Below are positions 29,063 to 39,552 of a stretch of 64,000 nt of DNA, one piece after another. The translations under genes were made by a program, and so were the position numbers. Location: assembly GCF_000372725.1 (NCBI RefSeq), contig NW_005195301.1:906312-970311 (forward strand), written 5' to 3'. The stretch comes from Emiliania huxleyi CCMP1516. Lineage: Eukaryota > Haptophyta > Isochrysidales > Noelaerhabdaceae. The first letter of the stretch is position 1. Every line of letters starts with the position of its first letter. The notes below the pieces were generated by a model. The model did not search any database. It had not been told where the DNA came from and was given only the letters and a program-made list of their open reading frames with translations.

Positions 29063-30481
29063 ATTTCCACCCCGCCGCGCCGCCGCTCGCGCCACCTCGC
29101 GGCCGCCAGCGCCTCGCCCTCCACGCCGCCGCCCACCCGCCTCCTCGACCTCCCCACGGAGCTCCTCCTCCGCGCCCTCTCTCGCTGCGACCCCGCCGAC
29201 ATCGCTCGCGTCGCAGCCGTCTCGCTGCTCTTCCACGCCTCGCTTGCGCTGGAGGGCATCCGCTTGCGCCTGCGAGAGGCCGGCTACGAGCCGCCGGCGC
29301 AGCCAGAGGGCGAGAGCTGCGCCGTGCGGTGGCTGTGCTATTCGGCGCTGCTGCGCGAGTCCAACCCGCCGGCGAGGGCGGCGGGAGGCGCTCGGCACAG
29401 CATCTTCATCGTCGGCGAGGGGCGGCTCTCGTCGTGCGGCGCGGCTGAGAACTGGCACATAGGCCTCCTTGGCCACGGCGAGGGCGTGACACAGCTCAGC
29501 ACGCCGACGGGGCTCCCGTCGACGCTGGGCGGCGAGCGCGCCGTGAGCGTGTCGGCTGCATGGTACCACAGCCTCGCCCTCACCACCGACGGCAGCGTCT
29601 GGAGCTGGGGTGCAGGAGGCGATGGCCGGCTGGGCCACGGCGACGAGCAGGAACAGCTGCTGCCCAAGCAGGTCGAGGCCTTTGCGGGCCAGCACGTCGT
29701 CGCTGTGTCGGCTGGAGGCTTCCACAGCTTCGCCCTCACCAGCAGCGGCGCCGTTTGGAGCTGGGGCCATGGAGACTTTCGCCAGCTGGGCCACGGCGAC
29801 CAGCAGGACCAGCTGCTGCCCAAGAAGGTCGAGACCTTGGCGAGTCAGCACGTCGTCGCTGTGTCGGCTGGAGGCGTCCACAGCCTCGCCCTCACGGCCG
29901 ACGGCAGCGTCTGGAGCTGGGGCTTGGGAAGCTATGGCAGGCTGGGCCACGGCGACATGCAGCACCAGCTGCTGCCGAAGAAGATCGAGGCCTTTGCTGG
30001 CCAGCGCGTGATCGCTGTGCTGGCTGGAAGCAGGCACAGCCTCGCCCTCACCGCCGACGGCGCAGTGTGGAGCTGGGGCTATGGAGCCTTTGGCCGGCTG
30101 GGCCACGGCGACGAGCAGCGCCAGCTGCTGCCCAAGAAGGTCGAGGCGTTGGCAGGGCAGCGCGTGGTCGCTGTCTCGGCTGGAGGCGAACACAGCCTCG
30201 CCCTCGCCGCCGACGGCGCAGTGTGGAGCTGGGGCTGGGGAGGCGATGGCCGACTAGGCCACGGCGACGAGCAGAACCAGCTGCTGCCGAAGAAGGTCGA
30301 GGCCTTGGCGAGTCGGCGTGTCGTCGCTGTGTCGGCTGCATCCGTGCATAGCGTCGCCCTCACCGCCGACGGCGCTGTCCTTGCGTGGGGAAAGGGCGAT
30401 AGCGGCTGCCTAGGACACGGAGAGGACCTGTCCAACCAGCTGCTGCCCAAGAAGGTCGAGGCGTGGGCGCCGGGGCAGTGA
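29063..30481 (+). CDS. F-box / RCC1 propeller protein (RCC1-F), start codon lost
   Basis: About 472 codons of intact family sequence: basic STPPRRRSRHL, F-box-like LLDLPTELLLRALSRCDP, about seven RCC1 blades, and the normal C-terminus. The family ATG is ATT here (TTTTGTATTTCCACC at 29060), and no other ATG lies in frame upstream, only a TTG at 28820. Either an upstream exon or non-AUG start supplies initiation, or this copy is recently dead with an otherwise intact frame. The long open frame suggests recent loss or continued selection. Confidence 0.75.
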   Translation: MSTPPRRRSRHLAAASASPSTPPPTRLLDLPTELLLRALSRCDPADIARVAAVSLLFHASLALEGIRLRLREAGYEPPAQPEGESCAVRWLCYSALLRESNPPARAAGGARHSIFIVGEGRLSSCGAAENWHIGLLGHGEGVTQLSTPTGLPSTLGGERAVSVSAAWYHSLALTTDGSVWSWGAGGDGRLGHGDEQEQLLPKQVEAFAGQHVVAVSAGGFHSFALTSSGAVWSWGHGDFRQLGHGDQQDQLLPKKVETLASQHVVAVSAGGVHSLALTADGSVWSWGLGSYGRLGHGDMQHQLLPKKIEAFAGQRVIAVLAGSRHSLALTADGAVWSWGYGAFGRLGHGDEQRQLLPKKVEALAGQRVVAVSAGGEHSLALAADGAVWSWGWGGDGRLGHGDEQNQLLPKKVEALASRRVVAVSAASVHSVALTADGAVLAWGKGDSGCLGHGEDLSNQLLPKKVEAWAPGQ

Positions 30482-31133
30482 GAAGCCAGCGTAGTTCGCA
30501 GTTGCACAAGGAGGGGATGCTCAGGCTTCTCGCGGAGCTCAACGAGGAGAGGATTCGGCATCACGGCGGGTTAGAGCCCAAGGGTGGACGGCCCAAGGGT
30601 GGTCGGTGGCGGCGGAGACGTGTGGTATGGCTTTGGCGGCGGAGAGTCCGGAACTCTTACGTGAGTCGTGAGACGGCTGCAGCTGCGCCAGATGGCAGCC
30701 TGGCTAATTCCATTTCACTGTGGCACTGCTCGCGTTACAAAACCTTGATTTTGACTATTGAACCTCTCGGTGCCTTCCAGAGGCAGCTGCAACCCCGCCG
30801 AGTAGACGGAGGGTGGGCCGGTGGCACATACAGCAGGTGTGGCGCGGTAACCGGTAGCTACCGTATGTGTGGCCACGCCATCCACCTCTCGCCCCGGGTC
30901 TCGGCTGGGTGTCTCTGTGGGGGAAGCTCTCCAGAAGGTTTATTTTGCTCTCATGCGATGGTGTCCCGGCGTGCGTGTACGCCCCACCCCTTGCCCTTCA
31001 CTCGCTCACCCAAGAACACCTGCTCCCTTCCACCTCCCCGCCCGCTTCCCCAGACGCGAGCCCGCAAGCATCCGACAGCTCTGACAGACGCCGCGCGAAC
31101 AGTCAGAGGCCGCCTCCCGGACCGGCTTCTCGC
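30482..31133. other. Stretch without a confident gene
   Basis: Downstream of RCC1-F. Short open frames only, with no shared RCC1 3' flank and no repeats of note. Confidence 0.35.
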
Positions 31134-32700
31134 TCACATGATGCTCACCCCGGGCTCGTTTGCGCGGGCGCACGCGCGGTGCAGCGCCGCGAGGCCGCCG
31201 AAGTCGTCGTACGCGTGGTGGTGGTGGACGATGTGCGTGTAGCCGACCTGCGGCACGCCGCCCAACGCCTTCGCCACCGCCGTCGGCTGCACGAGCTTGC
31301 CGAAGAAGAAACGCTCGAGCCGGCGGTTCAGCCCCGGTTGCAGCGGCGCCACCGACCAGTTGTAGTTGAGCGTGCCGACGCCTAGAAGGTTCCTGGAGGG
31401 TTCCTGGAAGGTTCCTACAAGGTTCCTAAACGAACGCTACGTGCCGACGCCGACGCTCCGCGCCATCTTCCACCGCCCGAACGCGTCCTTGCGCGAGGAG
31501 TAGTCTTCAAACTCGGCGGGCACGCCGCCGGCTCGCGCCTTGGCACGCGTCTTCTCCTTGCTGAGGCACTGCGTCGCCGCGATGGCGCCGAGCGGGCCCT
31601 GGTCCTTTGCGAAGCCGATCCCTGCGGGGAAGGGACGCGGACGTGTCGTGGACGCGTGTCGTGCGCGTGTCGTGGACGTGTCGTGGGCGTGTCGTGGACG
31701 TGTCGTGGACGTGTCGTGGGCGCTGTCGTGGGCGTGTCGTGGGCGCTGTCGTGGGCGTGTCGTGGCCAGAGCCGAGTCCCGCGTCCCGTTCCTCTCCAGC
31801 TGCGCCTCCCAACCCCAACCCCTTACTGCTAACTGCTAACTGCTACTGCTACTATACTACCAGCATCGCCACTGCACCGTTCCTCTCCAGCTGCGCCTCC
31901 CATCCCTTCGACCAAAACGAGAGGTACGCCGTCACCTAGTCGCGATCTCCGCCGCGAGATTGCCCCCGAGATGACGATCTCCGTCGCGAGGGGTACGCCG
32001 TCGCACCTAGGTCACGGATGCTGAGTGCGCATGCATCACTTCGTTGGTCGATGCCACGAGAGGGGCGGCACGTCACCCAGTCCGACGCGAACCGCGCCGC
32101 GCCGCTGCCTCCGCCTCCTCCGCCGCCTCCGCCGCCGCCCCCAGAGAGGATGCGCAGCTGCGCCGGCGAGAGCGGCGGCGTGCGTGGTCGGTCGGTAGAG
32201 ATGAGGATGGCTCCGCCGTTGAAGCCGAGGGCAAAGGCAACCTGCCGCCGCATGCTGCTCTCGGCGCCGCCCACCCGCTGCGAGAAGGGGGGGCAAGCGA
32301 CGGAGCCTAGAAGGTTCCTGGAAGGTTCCTGGAAGGCTCCTAGGCGCTGCGAGAAGGGAGGGCAAGCGACGGAGCCTAGAAGGTTCCTGGAAGGCTCCTG
32401 GGAGGCTCCTAGCGCGCTGCGAGAAGGGGGGGCAAGCGACGGAGCCTAGAAGGTTCCTGGAAGGTTCCTGGAAGGCTCCTAGGCGCTGCGAGAAGGGAGG
32501 GCAAGCGACGGAGCCTAGAAGGTTCCTGGAAGGTTCCTGGAAGGCTCCTAGCGCGCTGCGAGAAGGGAGGGCAAGCGACGGAGCCTAGAAGGTTCCTGGA
32601 AGGTTCCTGGGAGGCTCCTAGCGCGCTGCGAGAAGGGGGGGCAAGCGACGGAGCCCTGCGCCGCCGCGATGCCCACCGCGTCCTCGCACGTGGGGCCAGG
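31134..32700 (-). CDS. Intron-rich gene of unknown function with a HIVHHHH motif
   Basis: Exon pieces joined at duplicated ends read, in order: CEDAVGIAAAQG, SVACPPFSQRVGG, MRRQVAFALGFNGGAILIST, then ALSIRDLGDGVPLVLVEGMG; further on GIGFAKDQGPLGAIAATQCL, FEDYSSRKDAFGRWKMARSV, GVGTLNYNWSVAPLQPGLNR, RFFFGKLVQPTAVAKALGGV and YTHIVHHHHAYDDFGGLAAL, ending VSIM at 31134. The 5' end is not found. The histidine cluster could bind metal, but I do not recognise the family. Introns at 32307-32654, 31936-32006 and 31382-31450 follow the duplicated-exon pattern; the 31620-31900 region (GTCGTGGAC repeats and a 26-bp duplication) is also intronic. Confidence 0.5.
31382..31450 (-). other. 69-nt GC-AG intron with duplicated exon start
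   Basis: Minus strand: GAGCGTCG|GCGTCGGCACG, insert of GGAACCTTCC-type repeats ending AACCTTCTAG, then GCGTCGGCACGCTC. Joins ARSV to GVGTLNYN in frame. Confidence 0.8.
31936..32006 (-). other. 71-nt GT-AG intron with duplicated exon start
   Basis: Minus strand: GACCTAG|GTGCGACGGCGTACC, insert with ATCTCGGGGGCAATCTCGCG, ending GACTAG, then GTGACGGCGTACC. Joins RDL to GDGVPLVL in frame. Confidence 0.75.
32307..32654 (-). repeat. Amplified exon-start/insert array (5 inserts)
   Basis: Six copies of CGCTGCGAGAAGGGRGGGCA plus AGCGACGGAGC alternate with five inserts of AGAAGGTTCCTGGA-type repeats. On the minus strand each insert ends TTCTAG right before GCTCCGTCGC. Skipping from the first GC to the last TAG leaves one exon copy and the peptide AAAQGSVACPPFSQRVGG. 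Confidence 0.8.
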
Positions 32701-32705
32701 CGGGC

Positions 32706-32815
32706 GTCATTCATTAGCGTCATTCATTAGCGTCATTCATTAACGTCATTCATTAACGTCATTCATTGCGTCATTCATTAACGTCATTCATTAACGTCAT
32801 TCATTAACACCTCGC
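32706..32815. repeat. CGTCATTCATTAA tandem repeat
   Basis: Eight units of 13-15 bp (GTCATTCATTARC). AT-rich compared with its surroundings, and probably another intron insert. Confidence 0.8.
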
Positions 32816-33113
32816 TTTAACTCATGATTCGCCGGAGGAGCGGACGGATTCATTCACCTCGTGATACGGCCGTGATACTGATTGATTCACCTCACGAGAT
32901 GATGAATCAGGAGCGGAGTGATTAATTCTGAGCACCTCGTGCTACGGCCGGTGGCAGTGTGCCTCGTGTCGGCTCCCGAGCCAATCGTGTGCAGCGTGTG
33001 TGTGTGTGCGTGTGGCCCGTCCTCCATGCTAGGAGGTGTGTGTCACACACTGACACTGACTGACCTCGCACGCGACCAAGCAGCCGGCGCAGCCTACACT
33101 CGACGTCACGCGT

Positions 33114-33206
33114 GATCTCGGGGGCAATCTCGCGGCGGAGAGCGTGATCTCGGGGGCAATCTCGCGGCGGAGAGCGTGATCTCGGGGGCAATCTCGCGGC
33201 GGAGAG
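33114..33206. repeat. 34-bp tandem repeat, three copies
   Basis: GTGATCTCGGGGGCAATCTC followed by GCGGCGGAGAGC, three times. The same ATCTCGGGGGCAATCTCGCG sequence is the insert of the intron at 31936-32006. Confidence 0.8.
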
Positions 33207-33229
33207 AAGGGGGGGCGGCGCGGGCGGGC

Positions 33230-33790
33230 GGAGCTGGCTGCCGTCGGCAGCCCAGCCCGAGGCGAGGCAAGATTGCCGGTTGGCGGCGCAGCGAGGTTCG
33301 GTCGCGAGGCAGCGCGCCAGCGCCTCCTGGCTCCACACGCCTCGGCGTAATTCATTCCCCTCAGGGCTAGGGCTCTCTAGCCCGTAACCCGATCCCGATC
33401 ATCCGGCCCGCTGGGTGCGCTTCTTAGCTCCCCGGCCCTGGATGTGAGGCTAATAACTGCACTCCAAGTGCTCCAAGTGCTCCTCATCAATACCCCCGAG
33501 AGGAAGAGCCTACTCCGCCCTCCTGCCTCCACGCCTCGGCGGTGGCATTGTACCCCTTGTCCACCGCTCGCTTCCACAGCTGCCGCTCGACGAGCCGCGC
33601 CTAGAAGGTTCCGAGAAGGTTCCGAGAAGGTTCCCAGAAGGTTCCTACAAGGTTCCTACAAGGTTCCCAGACTGCCGCGCCTGCCGCGGGCCGTGCAAGC
33701 GTGCCACGAGCCACGTGTGCTCTGCGACCGCTATCTCCCCTCGCCTCCCCGGCTGCACTCTCTCGATCTCGCCGCGTGCCGGTAAGGTGA
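33230..33790 (-). CDS. Coding exons of a minus-strand gene, family unknown
   Basis: Joining across duplicated ends gives EIERVQPGRRGEIAVAEHTW, LVARLHGPRQA, then RLVERQLWKRAVDKGYNATA and EAWSQEALARCLATEP...AANRQSCLASGWAADGSQ. The junctions are the GC-AG intron at 33601-33680 and a second intron flanked by copies of CTCCTGxCTCCACxGCCTCGGCG (33305 and 33515). The peptides are well balanced and likely real. They may be later exons of the glycosyltransferase-like gene to the right or early exons of the gene at 31.1-32.7 kb. Confidence 0.45.
33601..33680 (-). other. 80-nt GC-AG intron with AAGGTTCC repeats
   Basis: Minus strand: GCGGCAG|GCGCGGCAG, repeats of GGAACCTTGT/GGAACCTTCT, ending CCTTCTAG, then GCGCGGCTCG. 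Joins HGPRQ to ARLVERQLW in frame. Confidence 0.8.
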
Positions 33791-33904
33791 GGTGAGGTAC
33801 GCTTCTCCACACACACGAGGTGGTGGGGCGAGGCCCAGGCTAGTCCCTCGCGACTCCACGTCTAGACGACAGGAGCCGTGCGGCATTCATAGTGCGAGGC
33901 CCAG

Positions 33905-34025
33905 TGCGCGTGGGTAACCGGGGGGGGGGGGGGGGGGGAGCGTGCCTGCCGGTAATCTCGGCTAATCTCGGGGAGGCGTGCCTGCGGGTAATCTCGGCTA
34001 ATCTCGGGTAATCTCGGCTAATCTC
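33905..34025. repeat. G run and TAATCTCGGC decamers
   Basis: A run of about 18 G at 33918-33938, then CGGTAATCTCGGCTAATCTC repeats, the same decamer class as in the SET-gene introns. Confidence 0.75.
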
Positions 34026-34127
34026 GCCTGCCACGCGTGTGTCGCTGGGGTGTCATCACGTGTGTCGCCTCACCGCGGCTGCCCCCGCCAGCGTCGCCGC
34101 ACCGACGGCCCCTCTCGCCCGAGCGGC

Positions 34128-34312
34128 CCGCCTGCGAGGCAGAAAGGAGGGGATCACCTCATGAATTGGGCTATGAGTTCGGCGATTGATTCGGCTGGTT
34201 AATTAATTCAGAGCCCGCCTGAGAGGCAGAAAGGAGGGGTCGCCTCATGAATTGGGCTATTAGTTCGGCGACTGATTCGGCTGGTTAATTAATTCAGCGC
34301 CCGCCTGAGAGA
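34128..34312. repeat. About 105-bp tandem duplication
   Basis: Two copies of CCCGCCTGMGAGGCAGAAAG ... TTCGGCTGGTTAATTAATTC, differing at a few bases, with an AT-rich end. Same build as a duplicated exon end plus AT-rich insert. Confidence 0.75.
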
Positions 34313-34499
34313 GAGACAGACATCACACGCGCTCAGTACAGAGCTGCCACGCCGCGCCGCCCCTCGCGCTAGCGGCCCGCCGCCGCCCGCCGAAGCGCGG
34401 AGCAGCTCGGCGAGGCCTTTGTTGTCCCCGCAGGTCACTCCTTAGTCCATTCATTGCTGGAGCGTGACTAGCCGACTGTGGTGAGGAGCGCAGCTGGGC

Positions 34500-36404
<1,905 letters not shown>

Positions 36405-36462
36405 CGCAAAATCGTGTGCTTCTCTTGTTCTCTCGTGCACGCCGTGAGAAAAATTGGTGATC

Positions 36463-36665
36463 GAAGTTCTCGAGGTGGATATCCTGGCCGCGTTGGGTAG
36501 CGAGGATTGGTGTAACCCGAGCCACGGAGGCGTGTTTTCTGACGGCCGACCGTCAGTGCACGGAGTTGCCCCTGCTCCGACTGCCCCGGCTAGTTCCCGA
36601 GGTCGCGCGGGAGTGACCCCTGCGTCCCCCGAGACCTAGCGCGGGTGGGTTGGAGGGGGCTCGCC
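36463..36665 (+). repeat. Dispersed repeat, copy 1, two modules
   Basis: Module one (TTCTCGAGGTGGATATCCTG ... CTCCGACTGCCCCGGCT) recurs at 39422-39552. Module two (GTGACCCCTGCGTCCCCCGA ... GGGTTGGAGGGGGCTCG) recurs at 46351-46405. The modules are shared separately, so this is a mosaic of repeat pieces rather than one intact element. Confidence 0.7.
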
Positions 36666-37217
36666 CCGTTCCTCCCCATCGGGCCGCATGTGCGGCCACG
36701 CCTCGCAGATTCGTTTTCGCGCCTGGGTCAGGCGCGCGGGGCATCCCCCGGGTCGCTCGACCAGCGATCCGAAGAGTGGCCGCTATGCGAAGGAAAGAGT
36801 GGGGCCCTCGGGGTACGCCTCCGTCCGGCCCCCTCCGAGGGGGGAAGGGAATTGTGGGGTCCCCACGGGCGCCTCAGTTCGGCCCTCCCGAGGGGGGGGA
36901 GCAATTGGTCCCTTGGCACTGTGACACCGGAGCTGGAAAAGCTGCCGGTGGAGCCTGCGGTGTCACTACTTCAAAGTTATTTAAAGTCACTACACACTAG
37001 TCATACTCAGAGCTCAGTCCTCAGACACCCTCGGTTCCCTCGTCAGACGCACCAGCCACCACGCACGTCCCGCTAATACGCGGATTATAGCCCGCGGACT
37101 ACAGCCTAATACGCGCGGCCTCGGAGTTGCAGGTTTCGTTGAACCTGCACACATTTTGCCCAATGCCACCACGCAACCTCCTTGGGCCGCTAGCGTCGGC
37201 GAATTACTTTTTTGCAA
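36666..37217. other. GC-rich non-coding leader region
   Basis: Contains CCTCCGAGGGGGGAAGGGAA and CCTCCCGAGGGGGGGAGCAA blocks that look like a diverged tandem pair, and CCTAATACGCGCGG/TAATACGCGG repeats near 37070-37115. It precedes the unknown gene at 37.2 kb. No TATA box seen. Confidence 0.35.
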
Positions 37218-38636
37218 ATGCGCGGAAGTGGTGGACGTCCAAGGGCGCTTGTTTGGAGCAAGGGCGAGTCCACGTCTCCTAGCTCGATGTCGCGCATCAC
37301 CGTCCGTGAGCAAGCCGATGGCAAGCTGGTCGGGTGGCAACCGTCGACGGATCCGGCCCACCGTGGCGTGCGCGGTGTTCCGCCGCCGCTGGCGGGCACG
37401 GTCGAAGGCTCATGTGTCACCTTCCCCAGCGTGTCTGCGCCTGAGTTCCTTTACCGGTGCTTGACGGTGCCTCATAAGCTGTCTGCGGACTCATCCGAGG
37501 GTCTCGCGACTCGAAGTATCGGCCTCGGCAAGGCCTTCGTCTCTTTCGCTTCTCTCTCGACCAACTTCTTGACGTACGCCGTCTCTGGGATCTTCTACGA
37601 CCGCTCCCTGCTGCGGACAGCGCTCAACGTCACGCTCGACGTCGCAGGAGTGCGGAGCTGCTCCAGCCTGGCCAACTTTGCGCTGCAAACCGCAGGCCGG
37701 CTCGGCTTCACACACGCGGAGGTGGCGGTCAAGGACTCGACTGTCGTACCGGCCGCAGTGTCCAGCATGCCTGCCGTCGTCTCCGACCTCTTCAACTCTC
37801 ACTGCCTCGTCCACGTGGGCGTCGTATCTGGCGGCCGAGTCTGGAACACGTTCAACCCTGCCATGACCGAGTACGTCGCCAACCGCGGCGTCGACAAGGA
37901 GAACGACCTGGAGCACGCCTCGATCGCCCACGTGCTGGCACGCATGCTATGGCGGCTGGTGGATAGCGACGAAGAGCGCACGCCTATGCTACGGGCCATG
38001 GCTCGAGTGCTGCATGCGCCGCTGTCGCCGGTCGACTCGACAAGCGAGGTGGCCCAAGCTGAGGCCGACGAGGTGCTGATGCTCTCGATGAAGCGTTCCA
38101 GCAGCTACGTGCATGGCCTCTCCTCTCTGGGCGTCCCGATGGAAGAGGCGCCGGACGAGTCGGTGGTCGTTCCGCACCGGTACGTCGTCCGCCTCGTCCG
38201 CGTCAAGGATGCCGCGAGCGGCTGCGACGCTCTCATCTACGTGGGCGTCGACGTCCCCGCCGGGGCGGACGGACGGGGCATCTTCCAGTTCGAGAGCGGC
38301 GGCTGCCTCGGCCGGCGCAAGCGGGCGCTCGCGGACTCCGCTACCTACTCGCACGGCAGCGAGTCGCCCTCGGTCTCTGAGACCGGGGCGGCCGAGGCCC
38401 TCGACGAGCCGCCGCAGGCGCAGCCGGAGATGGTGCGCCGGAGCTCGAGCAGCACGAGCAGCGCACGCAGCGCCGTCGTGCGGGAGGGAGCCATCCGCCA
38501 CCAGCGCAAGCGGTGTCGAGCCGCGTCGCCGCCCGCGCTCTCGTCGGTGTCTGAGGAGGAGCTGCTCACCGTGCTCGATAGTGAGGAGGCAGCCGACAGG
38601 AGCCTCGTCTCGCAGATGCTCGCCATGATTGGCTGA
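37218..38636 (+). CDS. Unknown 472-codon protein
   Basis: ATG at 37218, or at 37287 (MSRITVREQADGK), which gives a more ordinary N-terminus. One long intronless frame. The N-terminal half is rich in Ser and hydrophobics and looks globular (SIGLGKAFVSFASLSTNFLT, SCSSLANFALQTAGRLGFTH). The middle contains HRYVVRLVRVKDAASGCDAL followed by a FQFESGGC segment. The C-terminal 120 residues are low-complexity and acidic (SSSSTSSARSA, LSSVSEEELLTVLDSEEAAD). I do not recognise it. It is flanked by two direct copies of a dispersed repeat and has no introns, so a mobile-element origin is possible. Confidence 0.6.
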   Translation: MRGSGGRPRALVWSKGESTSPSSMSRITVREQADGKLVGWQPSTDPAHRGVRGVPPPLAGTVEGSCVTFPSVSAPEFLYRCLTVPHKLSADSSEGLATRSIGLGKAFVSFASLSTNFLTYAVSGIFYDRSLLRTALNVTLDVAGVRSCSSLANFALQTAGRLGFTHAEVAVKDSTVVPAAVSSMPAVVSDLFNSHCLVHVGVVSGGRVWNTFNPAMTEYVANRGVDKENDLEHASIAHVLARMLWRLVDSDEERTPMLRAMARVLHAPLSPVDSTSEVAQAEADEVLMLSMKRSSSYVHGLSSLGVPMEEAPDESVVVPHRYVVRLVRVKDAASGCDALIYVGVDVPAGADGRGIFQFESGGCLGRRKRALADSATYSHGSESPSVSETGAAEALDEPPQAQPEMVRRSSSSTSSARSAVVREGAIRHQRKRCRAASPPALSSVSEEELLTVLDSEEAADRSLVSQMLAMIG

Positions 38637-39421
38637 TTCAGATCGCCATCAATTGTTTGTTTACCCGGACGACTGTTTTTGTTGACTGCTGTGTTATGTT
38701 AGAACAACAAGCTAAAGCGCACTCGGGGGCCCACAGACGTCCCGCACACCCGCCGCCCCGCGCCATGCCCCGCGCGCGCCCCGCCCCGGCCGGTAAAAGG
38801 GACAGTTTGGGACGGCGATAGCGCGGGGTTAGAGTACTGGGCTGGGTTTTTAGGCATTGTGGGGTCGGCACTCCCATCGACCCTCATGACCTCCTGCGGT
38901 CTCTGAGATGGACACCAGTGGGTGTGGGACCACAGCCAGGATACACTCAAAGGCTGGGTAAGCAGTAGGGGTCGATACTCGACGCGTCCCACATGGTCTG
39001 TGTCGCTGTCGGCACGCTGTCGACAGGACGTCGAGCGACACCGGTGGCAGTGCCACCCAGGAGTGGTCGGGTGGTCTCCCGTCATAAGAGAGCCACCATG
39101 TGATCCGTATGATGATTCCTGACAACCGCCTCAGTCAACTTTTGTCACAGTTCCCGCTCTGAGAGGAGCTGCGGGTCAGTTCGACAGCTGGAGCTGTGTC
39201 GCCGGCGTGCGGCGGCCTGCCTCCGGAGGTGCCTCTGAGGTGGACATTTTTTGGTCACCGTGAGAGAACGCGTTCGAATTTTCACTCCGGAACTTCAACT
39301 GAGCACGCGCACCGGCCAGGGCTACAATAGTGCCAGTGAGGCAGAGGCGCGAGTCGGAAGGCCGGTCAGTCAAGTGTTTTCGTCATTTTTGTTTTCGTCA
39401 TTTTCCTACAATCGCTGTTCT
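38637..39421. other. Non-coding stretch with a diverged repeat piece
   Basis: 38700-38830 contains CGCACTCGGGGGCCCACAGA, then CCCCGGCCGGTAAAAGGGAC, a diverged relative of the 5.17-kb repeat. Nothing else is supported. Confidence 0.4.
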
Positions 39422-39552
39422 CGAGGTTCTCGAGGTGGATATCCTTTGGCCGCGTTGGGTAGCGAGGATTGGTGTAACCCGAGCCACGGAGGCGTGTTTT
39501 CTGGCGGCCGACCGTCAGTGCACGGAGTTGCCACTTCTCCGACTGCCCCGGC
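39422..39552 (+). repeat. Dispersed repeat, copy 2 (module one only)
   Basis: Matches 36463-36594 with a few changes (for example CCTTTGGCCGCG against CCTGGCCGCG). On the minus strand it contains the last codons and stop of the adjacent membrane-protein gene. Confidence 0.75.

Noticed and set aside
36463-39552. A retroelement with the two 130-bp direct repeats as terminal repeats
   Set aside because: The enclosed gene has no retroelement domain, the repeat ends are not matched by short inverted ends or target-site duplications, and one copy overlaps a neighbouring gene.
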